Assembly (NCBI RefSeq): GCF_040549525.1
Contig: NZ_JBEPTM010000011.1
Span: forward strand, 24,650 to 88,649
DNA from: Lacisediminihabitans sp040549525
Lineage (GTDB): Bacteria > Actinomycetota > Actinomycetes > Actinomycetales > Microbacteriaceae
Length of the DNA stretch: 64,000 nucleotides
Reading direction: 5' to 3'
The notes under the pieces were generated by a model. It saw only the letters and a list, made by a program, of their open reading frames with translations, searched no databases and had not been told where the DNA came from. The translations under genes and the position numbers were made by a program. Shown piece by piece: positions 1-7,972 of the stretch; within the stretch, counting starts at the first letter, position 1, and each line of letters begins with the position of its first letter.

Positions 1-1226
1 CTCGGCGAGGAGTTGTTCGCCGTGTTGCCCGAGTCGACATTCGCGGGAGGGGCGGTGGCTTCGGCGTTCGTGAAGGTGCCCTTCTCGATGATGTTGAAGC
101 CGGCGCACTCGTGGTCGGCCGTGACGATGACGAGGGTGTTGCCGTCCTTGGCGGCGAAGTCCTTCGCGATCTTCACCGAGTCGTCGAAGGCCTTCATCTC
201 ACCGAGGGTCTGCGCCGCATCGTTGGCATGCGACCGCTTGTCGATGAGGGCGCCCTCGACCTGCAGGTAGAAGCCCTTGCTGGCGCTCTTGTCCTTGGAG
301 TTCGACTTGCTGGTCAGAAGCGCGATCGCCTTGCTCGTCATCTCGGGAAGGGTCGGCTCCTTGGCCTGCACTGAGGTCGGGTTGTCCTGCTTGGACTTCT
401 CGATGGTGAGGTTGCCCCGGTTGAAGAGACCGAAGACCTTCTGGCCGGATGCTGCGGCGAGATCGGACTTCGTCGCGACGGTCTGGCTGGTGGGAGATCC
501 GAGCACGGAGTAGCCCTGGTCCTTCAGCGCCTTCTCGTCGGCGGCGTCGAAGCGGCTGAGTCCTCCGCCGAGGATGACGTCTGCGGTCCCGTTGCGGGCG
601 ATCTGGTCGGCGATCGGGGTCACCCGGATGTCACTGGTCGGAAGCGCGGTGCCGGTGATCGAGAGATCCTGGCACGCGGCGTCCGAGTAGACCGGGCCCT
701 GGCATCCGCGCGCGAGAGCGTGGCTCATCTGGCCGGCGGGGGTGGCATCCGTGATCTCCGCGGTGGAGACGTTGCCGGTGCGCAGACCCGCCTTCTTCGC
801 GAGCTCCATGACCGTGGGCTTGACCGTGCCGGTGGCGTCGATGCCGAGGGCCGCGTTGTAGGTCTTGACTCCGGACGACCAGGCGGTCGCGGCGGAGGCC
901 GAGTCGGTGACGGGGTTGGGGTGGAAGTCCTTCGAGCCGGGCTGGCCCGACAGCTTCTCGACGGCGTAGGTGCTGACGTAGCCCTGCGCGGGGAGCGTCT
1001 CCATGGTGAGTTTGCCGTCGGAGCCGTAGAAGCGCTCGCGGGCCGCGGTGACGTGGGTGCGTCCCATGCCGTCGCCGAGCAGGTAGATCACGTTCTTGGC
1101 GCGCCCCCGGTCGTCGCCGGAGTCGCCGTGTGCGGAGGCCACGCCGGCGGTTCCGGCCACAACGGCGGTGGCCACGAGCGCGGTGATGAGGGTTGCGGAG
1201 GTGAGAACAGGGATTCGTCGTCGCAT
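1..1226 (-). CDS. phoA: alkaline phosphatase (PhoA family), 3' part cut by window edge
   Basis: Secreted phosphomonoesterase releasing inorganic phosphate outside the membrane. The visible N-terminal ~408 residues have a signal peptide ending near ASA (residue 32), the metal-binding segment YLLGDGMG (Asp52) and the nucleophile segment VTDSASAAT with Ser109. Further on come QVEGALIDKRSHAND and TADHE, both metal ligands of the E. coli PhoA class. The ATG at 1226 has a good AGGAG site 5-6 nt upstream. The C-terminus lies beyond base 1. A PHO box and a strong hairpin precede it, and two other phosphate-related or secreted genes lie upstream on the same strand. Family assignment is very secure. 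Confidence 0.95.
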   Translation of the reverse strand, partial: MRRRIPVLTSATLITALVATAVVAGTAGVASAHGDSGDDRGRAKNVIYLLGDGMGRTHVTAARERFYGSDGKLTMETLPAQGYVSTYAVEKLSGQPGSKDFHPNPVTDSASAATAWSSGVKTYNAALGIDATGTVKPTVMELAKKAGLRTGNVSTAEITDATPAGQMSHALARGCQGPVYSDAACQDLSITGTALPTSDIRVTPIADQIARNGTADVILGGGLSRFDAADEKALKDQGYSVLGSPTSQTVATKSDLAAASGQKVFGLFNRGNLTIEKSKQDNPTSVQAKEPTLPEMTSKAIALLTSKSNSKDKSASKGFYLQVEGALIDKRSHANDAAQTLGEMKAFDDSVKIAKDFAAKDGNTLVIVTADHECAGFNIIEKGTFTNAEATAPPANVDSGNTANNSSP

Positions 1227-1253
1227 GAGTATTCTCCTGAGGTCTGCTGGAGT

Positions 1254-1279
1254 GTGACGGCGCAGGAGTGCGCCGTCAC
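1254..1279 (-). promoter_or_regulatory. perfect 11-bp inverted repeat in the phoA leader
   Basis: GTGACGGCGCA (1254-1264) and TGCGCCGTCAC (1269-1279) are exact reverse complements around a 4-nt loop. The element sits 28 nt before the phoA start. A TACTGT -10-like hexamer (1286-1291, minus strand) would put the transcript start at about its first base, so the phoA mRNA could begin with this hairpin. It could stabilise the 5' end, be an operator, or terminate the lipoprotein transcript; no T-run follows it. Confidence 0.6.
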
Positions 1280-1296
1280 GACTGCACAGTAGAAGA

Positions 1297-1329
1297 CCCG
1301 GATGACCCCCGAATGGCCGGAAGGTTAAC
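1297..1329 (-). promoter_or_regulatory. PHO box of three contiguous 11-bp direct repeats
   Basis: On the minus strand, three consecutive 11-mers GTTAACCTTCC, GGCCATTCGGG and GGTCATCCGGG run without gaps toward phoA. The last fits the Streptomyces PhoP direct-repeat consensus GKTCAYYYRSG at all positions and the middle one differs at one. A TACTGT hexamer lies 5 nt downstream, so the box would occupy the -35 region, as expected for PhoP activation under phosphate limitation. No phoP/phoR pair has been identified in the window; the regulator is inferred. Confidence 0.7.
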
Positions 1330-1347
1330 GACGACGGGCGAGCGAGG

Positions 1348-1920
1348 CTAGTCGAGTTCGATGTTGAAGTCCCAGAGAGCGATCGGATGCCCGGAGGGCT
1401 GCCAGGTCACCTGCGCCGCACCGCTGGCGAAGGTGCCCGAAACCACGAGGTGGGCCGTGCCTCCCGCCTGGGCGGTCGCGCTCGCCGGACCGACAGCGGT
1501 GAGCGGAATCACGTCGCCGGTCTCGTCTCGGCAGACGAGATCCGCGGTGGAGAGCGCGATGGATCCGCTCGCCGATGTCACCGTGAGGGTGATCGTGGCC
1601 GCAGTGCTGATGGCGACCCCACCCACGAGGGTGGATGTCCCGGGCTGGGTGATCGTCTGGTCCGGGCCGGTGGCCGTGGCCGTGCCGCGCGTCGAGGCGT
1701 CGAGGACCACGAGGGTCGGCGCTCCCATTGCGAGCACCTGCGGCTTGCCGATCGTAGCGGTCGGCACCGGATCCACCGCCGGAGCCGTCGGGATCGGTAC
1801 GGCCCCGAGCGAGTCCGTCACCGCTGCCGCGGTGGGTGCCGTGGTGCATCCGCTCAGCATCCCGACCAGCAGGGCGGATGTCACCACAACACCGGCCAGA
1901 CCCCTCAGCGTCGACCTCAC
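1348..1920 (-). CDS. putative lipoprotein, function unknown
   Basis: A 190-residue protein with a lipoprotein signal (hydrophobic segment, then LSGC lipobox at about residues 22-25) and an otherwise Ala/Thr/Val-rich, probably beta-rich, exported domain. I recognise no enzyme motif. The GTG start overlaps the stop of the upstream phosphoesterase by 4 bp (GTGA), so the two are translationally coupled and probably act together outside the membrane. It lies between two phosphatases, but a role in phosphate handling is only contextual. Confidence 0.75.
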   Translation of the reverse strand: MRSTLRGLAGVVVTSALLVGMLSGCTTAPTAAAVTDSLGAVPIPTAPAVDPVPTATIGKPQVLAMGAPTLVVLDASTRGTATATGPDQTITQPGTSTLVGGVAISTAATITLTVTSASGSIALSTADLVCRDETGDVIPLTAVGPASATAQAGGTAHLVVSGTFASGAAQVTWQPSGHPIALWDFNIELD

Positions 1921-3407
1921 TTGCCGTCGACCGGCACGGGCTGCTTCAGGATCTTCGCCTGTGGCAGCTCGTTGACACTCGCCGTCGCGGGGTAGAGGGA
2001 GCTGCCAGACGGAGCGGGCTTCAGGGCGCGCCCCGCCGCGTTGTTGTAGACATCCGGTCCGAACGGTCGAAGTCCATCGGTGCCGGCGTAGGCGAGGTGG
2101 CCGTCACCGTCGATTCCTCCCCGGTGGATGTTGAAGGTGTCTTCGATGGTGCGCAGCCAGCTGTAGTGGTTGTAGGGCTGGGCGCTCACCGAACCGGGCG
2201 TGATGAAGCGACTGATGAGCACGGCTCCGGTCACGCCACCGCCGGGGGTCGTGTCCTGGTTGAAGGCCTGGAAGCCGGGCTGGGTGGTGTTCGGCCCCGG
2301 AAGTTCGCCACAGCAGGCGACTACCGACTGGGCGGTGTCGGCCTCGGCCTGCGCGGATGCCCCGGTGCCGGTGTCGGTGCCGAATTTACTGTCTGCCGCG
2401 TACTGCTGGTCCGCGATCGAGTTGCCGTACATCTTGTAGGGCGGGAAGGCCTCGTCGAAGAGGATCTGGATCTCGCCATCCTTCTGGAAGGCCGCAGAGC
2501 TCATGATCGCCGGGATCCACTTCTTGAGGAACAGGTCCGCGGCGTACAGGCCACCCTGGTGATTGTTCGGGTCGCCGGAGAGGTTGTCGCCCTTGCAGGT
2601 GGCGTCGTGGGCATCAGAGCAGTTGTTCGGGGTGATCCAGGAGAAGGCCGGCGTGGTCTTCTCCGACTTGAGGTCATCGGCGAGGCTCGGGATGGCGGCG
2701 TGGCCGGCGGTTGCCGCGTAGCCGTCGAGCGGAACGACACGTGCACAGTCCGCGGGGTTGTCGAAGACCGAATGGAACCAGGCGGTCGGGTTGTGCTTCG
2801 CCACGTACTGGTCGGTCGCGGTGGCACCGCCCGGGTCGACGACGCCGGCTCCAGAGGGATCACCGGGGATGCCGCACTTGTAGACGTTCTCGCGGGTGGG
2901 ATCGTTGCCCATGTCCTGGTTGTAGACCTTCCAGGAGACCTTCTTCGTGTCGAGCTGGTTGAAGATCGTCTGGACGGATGCCGGATAGACGCAGCCGGTG
3001 GATGCGTAGACCTGGCCATCGGGGGCCGGCAGTCCCGGCGCGACATTGCTGTACTGCGGGCAATCGGCCTGGTTGCCGGGAGTGGGTGCCTGGCCGGAGA
3101 CGGCGCTCACGTAGTTGTCGAGCGAGTAGTGGCCGGTGCCGTAGTACTGGGTGAGCAGCTCGCCGTAGGAGGGGAGCGTCTTCCAGAGGTAGTCGTTCTG
3201 GTTGAGACCGGTGAAGGTGGACTCGTAGGACTTGTTCTCGAGCATGATGGTCCACACGTGGCCCACCCGGGGAGCGTGGAACTCGCTCCGGTGATTGTCG
3301 TCAGAACCGGACGCGAATCCGGGGGCCGCGGCGAAGCCGACACCGGCCATGGTTGCGAGCGCCGCGATGCTCGCGATGATCGTCTTCTTAGTTCGAGTGA
3401 GTGTCAT
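1917..3407 (-). CDS. secreted phosphoesterase family protein (acid phosphatase / phospholipase C-like)
   Basis: A 496-residue exported hydrolase with a signal peptide (TRTKK, hydrophobic stretch, cleavage near FAS). It has the phosphoesterase family (PF04185) opening VWTIMLENKSYESTF, where Glu and Asn contribute to the metal/phosphate site, followed by SLDNYVSAVSGQAPT. WITPNNCSDAHD and an ending region with YNHYSWLRTIEDTF are also typical. It probably cleaves phosphomonoesters or phosphodiesters; the substrate cannot be read from sequence. The ATG has GGAGG 9 nt upstream. A PHO-like 11-mer and a 16-bp palindrome precede it, consistent with Pho control shared with the nearby phoA. Confidence 0.88.
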   Translation of the reverse strand: MTLTRTKKTIIASIAALATMAGVGFAAAPGFASGSDDNHRSEFHAPRVGHVWTIMLENKSYESTFTGLNQNDYLWKTLPSYGELLTQYYGTGHYSLDNYVSAVSGQAPTPGNQADCPQYSNVAPGLPAPDGQVYASTGCVYPASVQTIFNQLDTKKVSWKVYNQDMGNDPTRENVYKCGIPGDPSGAGVVDPGGATATDQYVAKHNPTAWFHSVFDNPADCARVVPLDGYAATAGHAAIPSLADDLKSEKTTPAFSWITPNNCSDAHDATCKGDNLSGDPNNHQGGLYAADLFLKKWIPAIMSSAAFQKDGEIQILFDEAFPPYKMYGNSIADQQYAADSKFGTDTGTGASAQAEADTAQSVVACCGELPGPNTTQPGFQAFNQDTTPGGGVTGAVLISRFITPGSVSAQPYNHYSWLRTIEDTFNIHRGGIDGDGHLAYAGTDGLRPFGPDVYNNAAGRALKPAPSGSSLYPATASVNELPQAKILKQPVPVDGK

Positions 3408-3476
3408 TCTGTAGTGCCTCCACTGGCCGGAATCGTGATTCCATCGTGGCCCCGCGCGAGGTCGTGGTGAAGTGCG

Positions 3477-3487
3477 CGAAGATGAAC
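3477..3487 (-). promoter_or_regulatory. single PHO-box-like 11-mer upstream of the phosphoesterase
   Basis: The minus strand reads GTTCATCTTCG here, which starts with the typical GTTCAYC of PhoP repeats, and TTCACC occurs again 15 nt downstream but out of 11-bp register. It is weaker than the phoA box and is offered as a possible Pho-regulon site only. Confidence 0.35.
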
Positions 3488-3497
3488 GTCAGGTAAC

Positions 3498-3513
3498 TAC
3501 TTGACGTCAAGTA
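3498..3513. promoter_or_regulatory. 16-bp perfect palindrome, candidate operator
   Basis: TACTTGACGTCAAGTA is an exact palindrome. It lies between the end of moaE (3529) and the phosphoesterase start (3407), and includes a TTGACG that could act as a -35 on the minus strand. A dimeric repressor or activator of the phosphoesterase operon is the natural reading; the binding protein is unknown. Confidence 0.5.
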
Positions 3514-3528
3514 AGTGATTCGACCGGG

Positions 3529-3945
3529 CTACAGCCCGACCCACTCGGTGACGCCGTCGGCGAGGTGCTGGCGCTTCCAGATCGGCACCGTCAGCTTGAT
3601 GAGGTCGACCAGTCGCTCACAGGCAGCGAAGGCCTCACCGCGGTGGGCGGCGGCCACGGCGGCGACGAGGGCGACATCACCTACGACGAGCGGGCCGACG
3701 CGGTGGGCTGCGGCCACGCGGAGGCCGGTCTCGGCAGCGATCGTCTCGCAGCACTCCGTCAGGAACCGGGCGGCATCCGGATGGGCGGAGTACTCGAGCG
3801 ACGTGACCGCGAGCCCGTGATCGTGATTGCGCACGACCCCGCGGAAGGTCACGAGAGCGCCCTGTTGCGCATCCATCACGAAGTCCTCGATGGCCGTTTC
3901 GTCGATCGGCTCGGCGGAGATGAGGGCATGCACGGTGTCACCCAT
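3529..3945 (-). CDS. moaE: molybdopterin synthase catalytic subunit MoaE
   Basis: The large subunit of molybdopterin synthase, which with thiocarboxylated MoaD inserts the dithiolene sulfurs into precursor Z. The ~138-residue protein has the family landmarks GALVTFRGVVRNHD near the N-terminus, a central HRVG..VGDVAL block and VPIWKRQ near the C-terminus. ATG 3945 overlaps the preceding moaC-mogA stop by 8 bp; a GTG at 3954 is the alternative. It is last in a four-gene minus-strand cofactor operon. No moaD or moaA is visible nearby and they must be elsewhere. Confidence 0.92.
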   Translation of the reverse strand: MGDTVHALISAEPIDETAIEDFVMDAQQGALVTFRGVVRNHDHGLAVTSLEYSAHPDAARFLTECCETIAAETGLRVAAAHRVGPLVVGDVALVAAVAAAHRGEAFAACERLVDLIKLTVPIWKRQHLADGVTEWVGL

Positions 3946-4906
3946 GGGCGCCACCGCCGGCGATCTGGGCCACGAGGTGTTCCAGCAGCCCGTCGAGAAC
4001 CGCGAGGCCGTCGCGTACGCCTCCGGCGGATCCCGGCAGGTTCACGATCACGGTGCCGTTGGCCGTGCCGGCGACAGCGCGGCTGAGGGCCGCGGTCGGT
4101 GTCGCAGCGAGCCCCCGGGCGCGGATCGCCTCGGCCACCCCGGGTAGTTCGCGGTCGAGCAGGGCGATGGTGGCCTCGGGGGTGCGATCGGTGGGGCTGA
4201 GGCCCGTTCCGCCCGTCGTGATGATCACCGCGGGGGCGGATGCCACCACCCGCGACAACTCGGAGGCGATATCGGCGTCGGCCACGACCGTGACCGCGTC
4301 GACCGCGAAGGCGTGCTCGGCGAGCCAGGCGGAGATGACCGGCCCGGTCGTGTCCTCCCGCGTTCCGGCGGCTCCGGCGGTGGAGGCCACGACGACGGCC
4401 GCAGTGCCGGGGCGCACCGCCGGTGGCGCCAGCACTCCGTGCCGGGTCCAGTGCCCGCGCTTGCCGCCGGTCTTCGATTCGAGCCGAATCTCGCCGAGCA
4501 CCGCCGCCGGATCCACAGCCTTCACCATGTCGTGCAGCGTGAGGCCGGCGATCGCCACCGCGGTGAGCGCTTCCATCTCCACCCCGGTCTGGCCGACTGT
4601 CTTGGCCGTCGCCGACACCAGGATCGCGTCATCCGTGAATTGGAAGTCGATGCTGACCGACGAGAGTGGCACCTGGTGGCAGAGCGGGATGAGCTCGCTC
4701 GTCTTCTTGGCGCCCGAGATTCCGGCGATGCGGGCGGTGGCGAGAACATCGGCCTTCGGCAGGTCATCGGCGCGCACCAGGGCGACGACATCCGGGGTGG
4801 TCACAAGCCGCCCGGTGGCGGTGGCGGTGCGGGCCGTGATCGCCTTGTCGCCGACATCCACCATGCGGGCGCGACCGTCTTCATCGAGATGGCTCAGATT
4901 GCTCAC
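3938..4906 (-). CDS. moaCB: bifunctional MoaC / MogA-MoaB fusion
   Basis: One 322-residue chain joins two molybdenum-cofactor enzymes. Residues ~1-158 are MoaC (cyclic pyranopterin monophosphate synthase), with KADVLATARIAGI, LIPLCHQVPL and GVEMEALTAV. From ~165 follows a MogA/MoaB-type molybdopterin adenylyltransferase, with ITTGGTGLSPTDRTPEA and NLPGSAGGVRDGL. The ATG overlaps the moeA stop by 4 bp. Such fusions are known in actinobacteria; joining an early step (MoaC) to a late step (MogA) mainly fixes stoichiometry. Assignment of both halves is secure. Confidence 0.93.
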   Translation of the reverse strand: MSNLSHLDEDGRARMVDVGDKAITARTATATGRLVTTPDVVALVRADDLPKADVLATARIAGISGAKKTSELIPLCHQVPLSSVSIDFQFTDDAILVSATAKTVGQTGVEMEALTAVAIAGLTLHDMVKAVDPAAVLGEIRLESKTGGKRGHWTRHGVLAPPAVRPGTAAVVVASTAGAAGTREDTTGPVISAWLAEHAFAVDAVTVVADADIASELSRVVASAPAVIITTGGTGLSPTDRTPEATIALLDRELPGVAEAIRARGLAATPTAALSRAVAGTANGTVIVNLPGSAGGVRDGLAVLDGLLEHLVAQIAGGGAHG

Positions 4907-6093
4907 AGGTCGATCGTCTCCACGGGGTCGCCCTCTTTCAGTTCGATGGTGTCTTCGGGGATGTCGATGAGCAGGTCGGATGCCGCGAGCCCGGCCACCA
5001 GGTGGGAGCTCGGGCCTCCCACGACCTCGACGCGTCCGTCGGGCAGGGCGCGGCCGCGCAAGAACTGTCGCTTACCGGGTGCGGAACGCAGGTCTGAGGC
5101 GAGCGTGCGCAACTCGCGGCGGGCGGCCGGGAGCCCGGCGGCCTCCCGCAGGATCGGCGCCACGAATACCTCGAAGGAGATCTGGGTGCTGACCGGGTTG
5201 CCGGGGAAGCTGATCACCGGCACGCCGTTGAAGACCCCCGTCGCCTGCGGTCCGCCGGGCTGCATGGCGATGTGCCCGACCTCGCCGCCGTTGGCCAGGA
5301 GGAACTCGCGCACGACCTCGTAGTTGCCCATCGAGATCCCGCCGGAGGTGAGGATGAGGTCGGCATTGGACACAGCGAACAGGAGCGTCTCACGAAGCTG
5401 GGAAACCTCGTCGTGCGCGGGATGGATCGCGTAGGTCACGCTCGCTCCGCACGCGGTCGCGGCTGCCGTGAGCGCGGTGCTGTTCGAGTCGTAGATCTCA
5501 CCGGGGCCCGCTTCCCGACCCAGCGGCGCGAGTTCCGCGCCCGTGCTGATGACGACGACCCGCACGCGGGTTCGCACCTCGACCTCGATGATGCCGGCCG
5601 CGGCAAGAGCGGCGAGGTGACGGGATGCGAGGCGGAGCCCCGCGGGCAGCAGCGGGTCCCCGGCGTGGAGGTCGCTGCCGCGGTCGCGCACGTATTCCCC
5701 GCTGATGCGGCCGCGGAGGATCGTCACAGAATCGCCGGCCGCGGTCGTGTCCTCGACCGGGACGACGGCATCCGCGCCCTCCGGCACGACGGCGCCGGTC
5801 ATGATGCGCACCGTGGTTCCGGCGACGAGCGGGGGCGGAGTCCCGGGCTGCGCGGCGACCTCGCCGACCACGGGGAGCGTCGCCGGCAGCGTCGCGAGGT
5901 CGGCCGCCACGACGGCGAATCCGTCCATCTGGGAGTTGCGGAAGAGGGGCAGATCCACGGGCGAGGGGATCGCTCCCGCCGTCACGCGCCCGAGGGCGTC
6001 CGCCAGGTGGACGGTCTCGACGCCGGTGGGCAGTGCGGGAGTGAGGAGAGCGCGCACGTGCGCGGCGTGTTCCTCGACGCTGCGGTGGGCCAT
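4903..6093 (-). CDS. moeA: molybdopterin molybdenumtransferase MoeA
   Basis: Inserts molybdenum into adenylylated molybdopterin to finish the cofactor. The ~396-residue protein has the MoeA order: N-terminal PLPLFRNSQMDGFAVV-type segment, TVRIMTGAVVPEGADAVVPVE, a MogA-like domain with VRVVVISTGAEL, IYDSNS and LTSGGISMGNYE, then FPGNPVS and a C-terminal domain. The ATG at 6093 forms TGATG with the moeB stop, so translation is coupled; longer in-frame extensions run into moeB and are not used. It is second in the operon. Confidence 0.94.
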   Translation of the reverse strand: MAHRSVEEHAAHVRALLTPALPTGVETVHLADALGRVTAGAIPSPVDLPLFRNSQMDGFAVVAADLATLPATLPVVGEVAAQPGTPPPLVAGTTVRIMTGAVVPEGADAVVPVEDTTAAGDSVTILRGRISGEYVRDRGSDLHAGDPLLPAGLRLASRHLAALAAAGIIEVEVRTRVRVVVISTGAELAPLGREAGPGEIYDSNSTALTAAATACGASVTYAIHPAHDEVSQLRETLLFAVSNADLILTSGGISMGNYEVVREFLLANGGEVGHIAMQPGGPQATGVFNGVPVISFPGNPVSTQISFEVFVAPILREAAGLPAARRELRTLASDLRSAPGKRQFLRGRALPDGRVEVVGGPSSHLVAGLAASDLLIDIPEDTIELKEGDPVETIDL

Positions 6094-7169
6094 CAGTACC
6101 TCACGACGGTCGGGTCGATGCGGCGGGACCAGGCGTCGATGCCGCCGTCCAGGCTGCGGGCGGGGATGCCGTGCGCGGCGAGGAGAGAAACCGCGGTGGC
6201 CGAGCGGATTCCCGCGTGGCAGTAGACGACCACCGGCTTCGAGCTGTCGATCTGCGCCATCGTCGATTCGAGGGACCCGAGGGGCAGCAGCGTCGCGCCG
6301 GGAAGGCTGGCGATCTCCGCCTCCCAGGGCTCGCGCACATCGATGAGCGTCACTCCCTCGAGAGAGGCCGCCAGTTCGTCGACGTCGATGGTGTCGCGGA
6401 TGCCGCAGAACAGCTCGTAGTCGATGAGGGCGGTGATGGGGGCGGCATCCGGATCCGGGGCATAGGCGAGCTCGCGGAACCCACCGCCGAGGGCGTCGTA
6501 GGTGGTGACTCGTCCGATGAGGGGGGTCCCGATTCCGGTGAGGATCTTCAGTGCCTCTCCGGCCATGATCGACCCGATCACGGCCACCACCGTCGGAAGC
6601 ACCCCGCCGGCCTCGCAGGAGAGCACGGACCCGGGGGGCGGGGGAGCGGGGAACAGGTCGCGGTACTGCGGGCCCCGCGATGCCCATGCGACGCCGGCCT
6701 GACCGGCGAACTGGGAGACCGCGCCCCAGACCAGGGGGATGTCGGTGAGCGCAGCGGCGTCATTGGCGAGGTACCGGGTAGGGAAGTTGTCGCTGCCGTC
6801 GACGACGAGGTCGTACCCGGCGAACAGGTCGAGCGCGTTGGCGGCGGTGAGGCGAGCTTCCACGGTGTGAACCGTGGTCGCGGGGTCGATGGCGGCCACC
6901 GTCTCCGCTGCCGAGCGAGCCTTGGTGCGGCCGACATCCGCCAGTGAATGCGCGAGCTGCCGGTGCAGGTTGCTGAGCTCCACGGTGTCGTCGTCGACGA
7001 TGCCGATCGTGCCGACACCCGCCGCGGCCAGTGCCGGAATCACGCTGCTGCCGAGTCCACCGGCCCCGATCACGAGCACGCGGGCATCCGCCAGCCGCTG
7101 CTGCGCCTCCGGCCCGAAGCCGGGGAGGGCGAGCTGGCGGGAATATCGCGCGCTCGGGGATGCCTGCAT
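6093..7169 (-). CDS. moeB: MoeB-type adenylyltransferase with C-terminal rhodanese domain
   Basis: Activates the C-terminus of the small sulfur carrier (MoaD/ThiS-like) by adenylation and, with the rhodanese domain, supplies sulfur. In 358 residues, ~1-250 are the ThiF/MoeB fold with nucleotide loop VIGAGGLGSS and SNLHRQ. Residues ~265-358 are a rhodanese domain whose active-site loop is YCHAGIRSA. The cysteine pair normally in CYRC is replaced (QYRD), and the region of the second zinc pair reads PDPDAAPIT, so the zinc site is absent. First gene of the cofactor operon; resembles the MoeBR/MoeZ type of mycobacteria. Confidence 0.92.
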   Translation of the reverse strand: MQASPSARYSRQLALPGFGPEAQQRLADARVLVIGAGGLGSSVIPALAAAGVGTIGIVDDDTVELSNLHRQLAHSLADVGRTKARSAAETVAAIDPATTVHTVEARLTAANALDLFAGYDLVVDGSDNFPTRYLANDAAALTDIPLVWGAVSQFAGQAGVAWASRGPQYRDLFPAPPPPGSVLSCEAGGVLPTVVAVIGSIMAGEALKILTGIGTPLIGRVTTYDALGGGFRELAYAPDPDAAPITALIDYELFCGIRDTIDVDELAASLEGVTLIDVREPWEAEIASLPGATLLPLGSLESTMAQIDSSKPVVVYCHAGIRSATAVSLLAAHGIPARSLDGGIDAWSRRIDPTVVRY

Positions 7170-7239
7170 CCTTCGATTCTCGCAGGTGTGCTCGAGCGGG
7201 GGCGCAGGTCGACGAACGGGACGCTCGAGCGGTCCACTC

Positions 7240-7295
7240 CCACCCGTCGCATTCTGTGGTCAGGAAGAGCTTTCCGAGCTGATTGTGACGGGTGG
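7240..7295. repeat. solo copy of palindromic element family A (56 bp)
   Basis: Perfect 9-bp terminal inverted repeat CCACCCGTC / GACGGGTGG enclosing 38 bp, total 56 bp. The same length, arms and partly the same interior (GTCAG.AA, CTTTC, TTGTGACGG) recur in the nine-copy array at 13818-14812. It sits between the moeB start and the GNAT gene end on the minus strand, so it would appear in any read-through transcript as a hairpin. Confidence 0.65.
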
Positions 7296-7308
7296 CAGCG
7301 GTCGCGCC

Positions 7309-7917
7309 CTAGCGCGCTGGCCTCCACATCGTGGTGACGACGTGCCCGGTCGCCGTGGTGAACGCGCCCCTCGGCTCGAATCCGACGCCCCGGTAACGGG
7401 CGTTGTTCGCCGGGTTCGTCGACTCGAGGTAGGCGGCCGCTCCGAGGGCGTCGACGCGGTCCAGGTTGTGCTGCAGGAGGGTCATGCCGAGGCCGTGCCC
7501 ACGGTGCTCGTCGTGGGTGGCGAGGAAGTTGAGGTAGTAGTGGGGCTCCGTCGGGCGCAGCTCCTCGAACTGGCCAGAGACGACCGCGATCCGGCGGGCG
7601 GCCTCGGCGCCGACCAGGTCGACGAGGAAGGCGTCATACCCGCGCGCCTCGTCATCGGTGAGGTCCTCGCCGCCCGGTGGCAGCCAGATCGAGAGGGATG
7701 CACAGCCCTCGGTGACGAAACTCCAGGGATAGCGCAGCGCCGAGGTGGCGAAGAGCCGCCAGAAGGCCGACATCTGCTCCACCCGGTGGGAGTCATCCGG
7801 AAACGAGGGTCCCCAGAGCGGATCGCTGAGGAAGGCGGAGGTGAGTGTGCGCACCATGCCGTCGAGGTCTGCCGCCGTGGCGATCCGGGCTGTCGAGGGT
7901 TCGCCGCTCTGCTCCAT
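7309..7917 (-). CDS. GNAT family N-acetyltransferase
   Basis: A 202-residue acetyl-CoA-dependent acetyltransferase of unknown substrate. The acetyl-CoA loop is HDEHRGHGLGMTLLQ at ~135-150, and the C-terminal NNARYRGVGFEPRG is the usual N-x-x-A-x-x-x-Y-x-x-x-G-F segment. Its ATG lies 6 nt downstream of a minus-strand TACGCT hexamer with no Shine-Dalgarno, suggesting a leaderless transcript. It is divergent from the molybdate operon and separate from the cofactor operon, so no functional link is claimed. Confidence 0.85.
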   Translation of the reverse strand: MEQSGEPSTARIATAADLDGMVRTLTSAFLSDPLWGPSFPDDSHRVEQMSAFWRLFATSALRYPWSFVTEGCASLSIWLPPGGEDLTDDEARGYDAFLVDLVGAEAARRIAVVSGQFEELRPTEPHYYLNFLATHDEHRGHGLGMTLLQHNLDRVDALGAAAYLESTNPANNARYRGVGFEPRGAFTTATGHVVTTMWRPAR

Positions 7918-7959
7918 AGGGCAAGCGTAGACGGGTCCTCAGTTCCGTGAAAGCGGACA

Positions 7960-7972
7960 TAGAATGCTATCT
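7960..7972 (+). promoter_or_regulatory. -10 element and leaderless start of the molybdate operon
   Basis: TAGAAT (7960-7965) lies 7 nt before ATG 7973. An earlier ATG at 7964 falls inside the hexamer itself and cannot be in the mRNA, which decides the start. I see no convincing -35, as would suit an activated promoter. Confidence 0.5.

Noticed and set aside
1336..1995. Plus-strand frames opposite the lipoprotein and phosphoesterase
   Set aside because: The minus-strand genes have signal peptides, coupled starts and family motifs; the plus frames have none.
7964..7966. ATG 7964 as start of the mod regulator
   Set aside because: It lies within the -10 hexamer TAGAAT and has no ribosome site; ATG 7973 fits a leaderless message.
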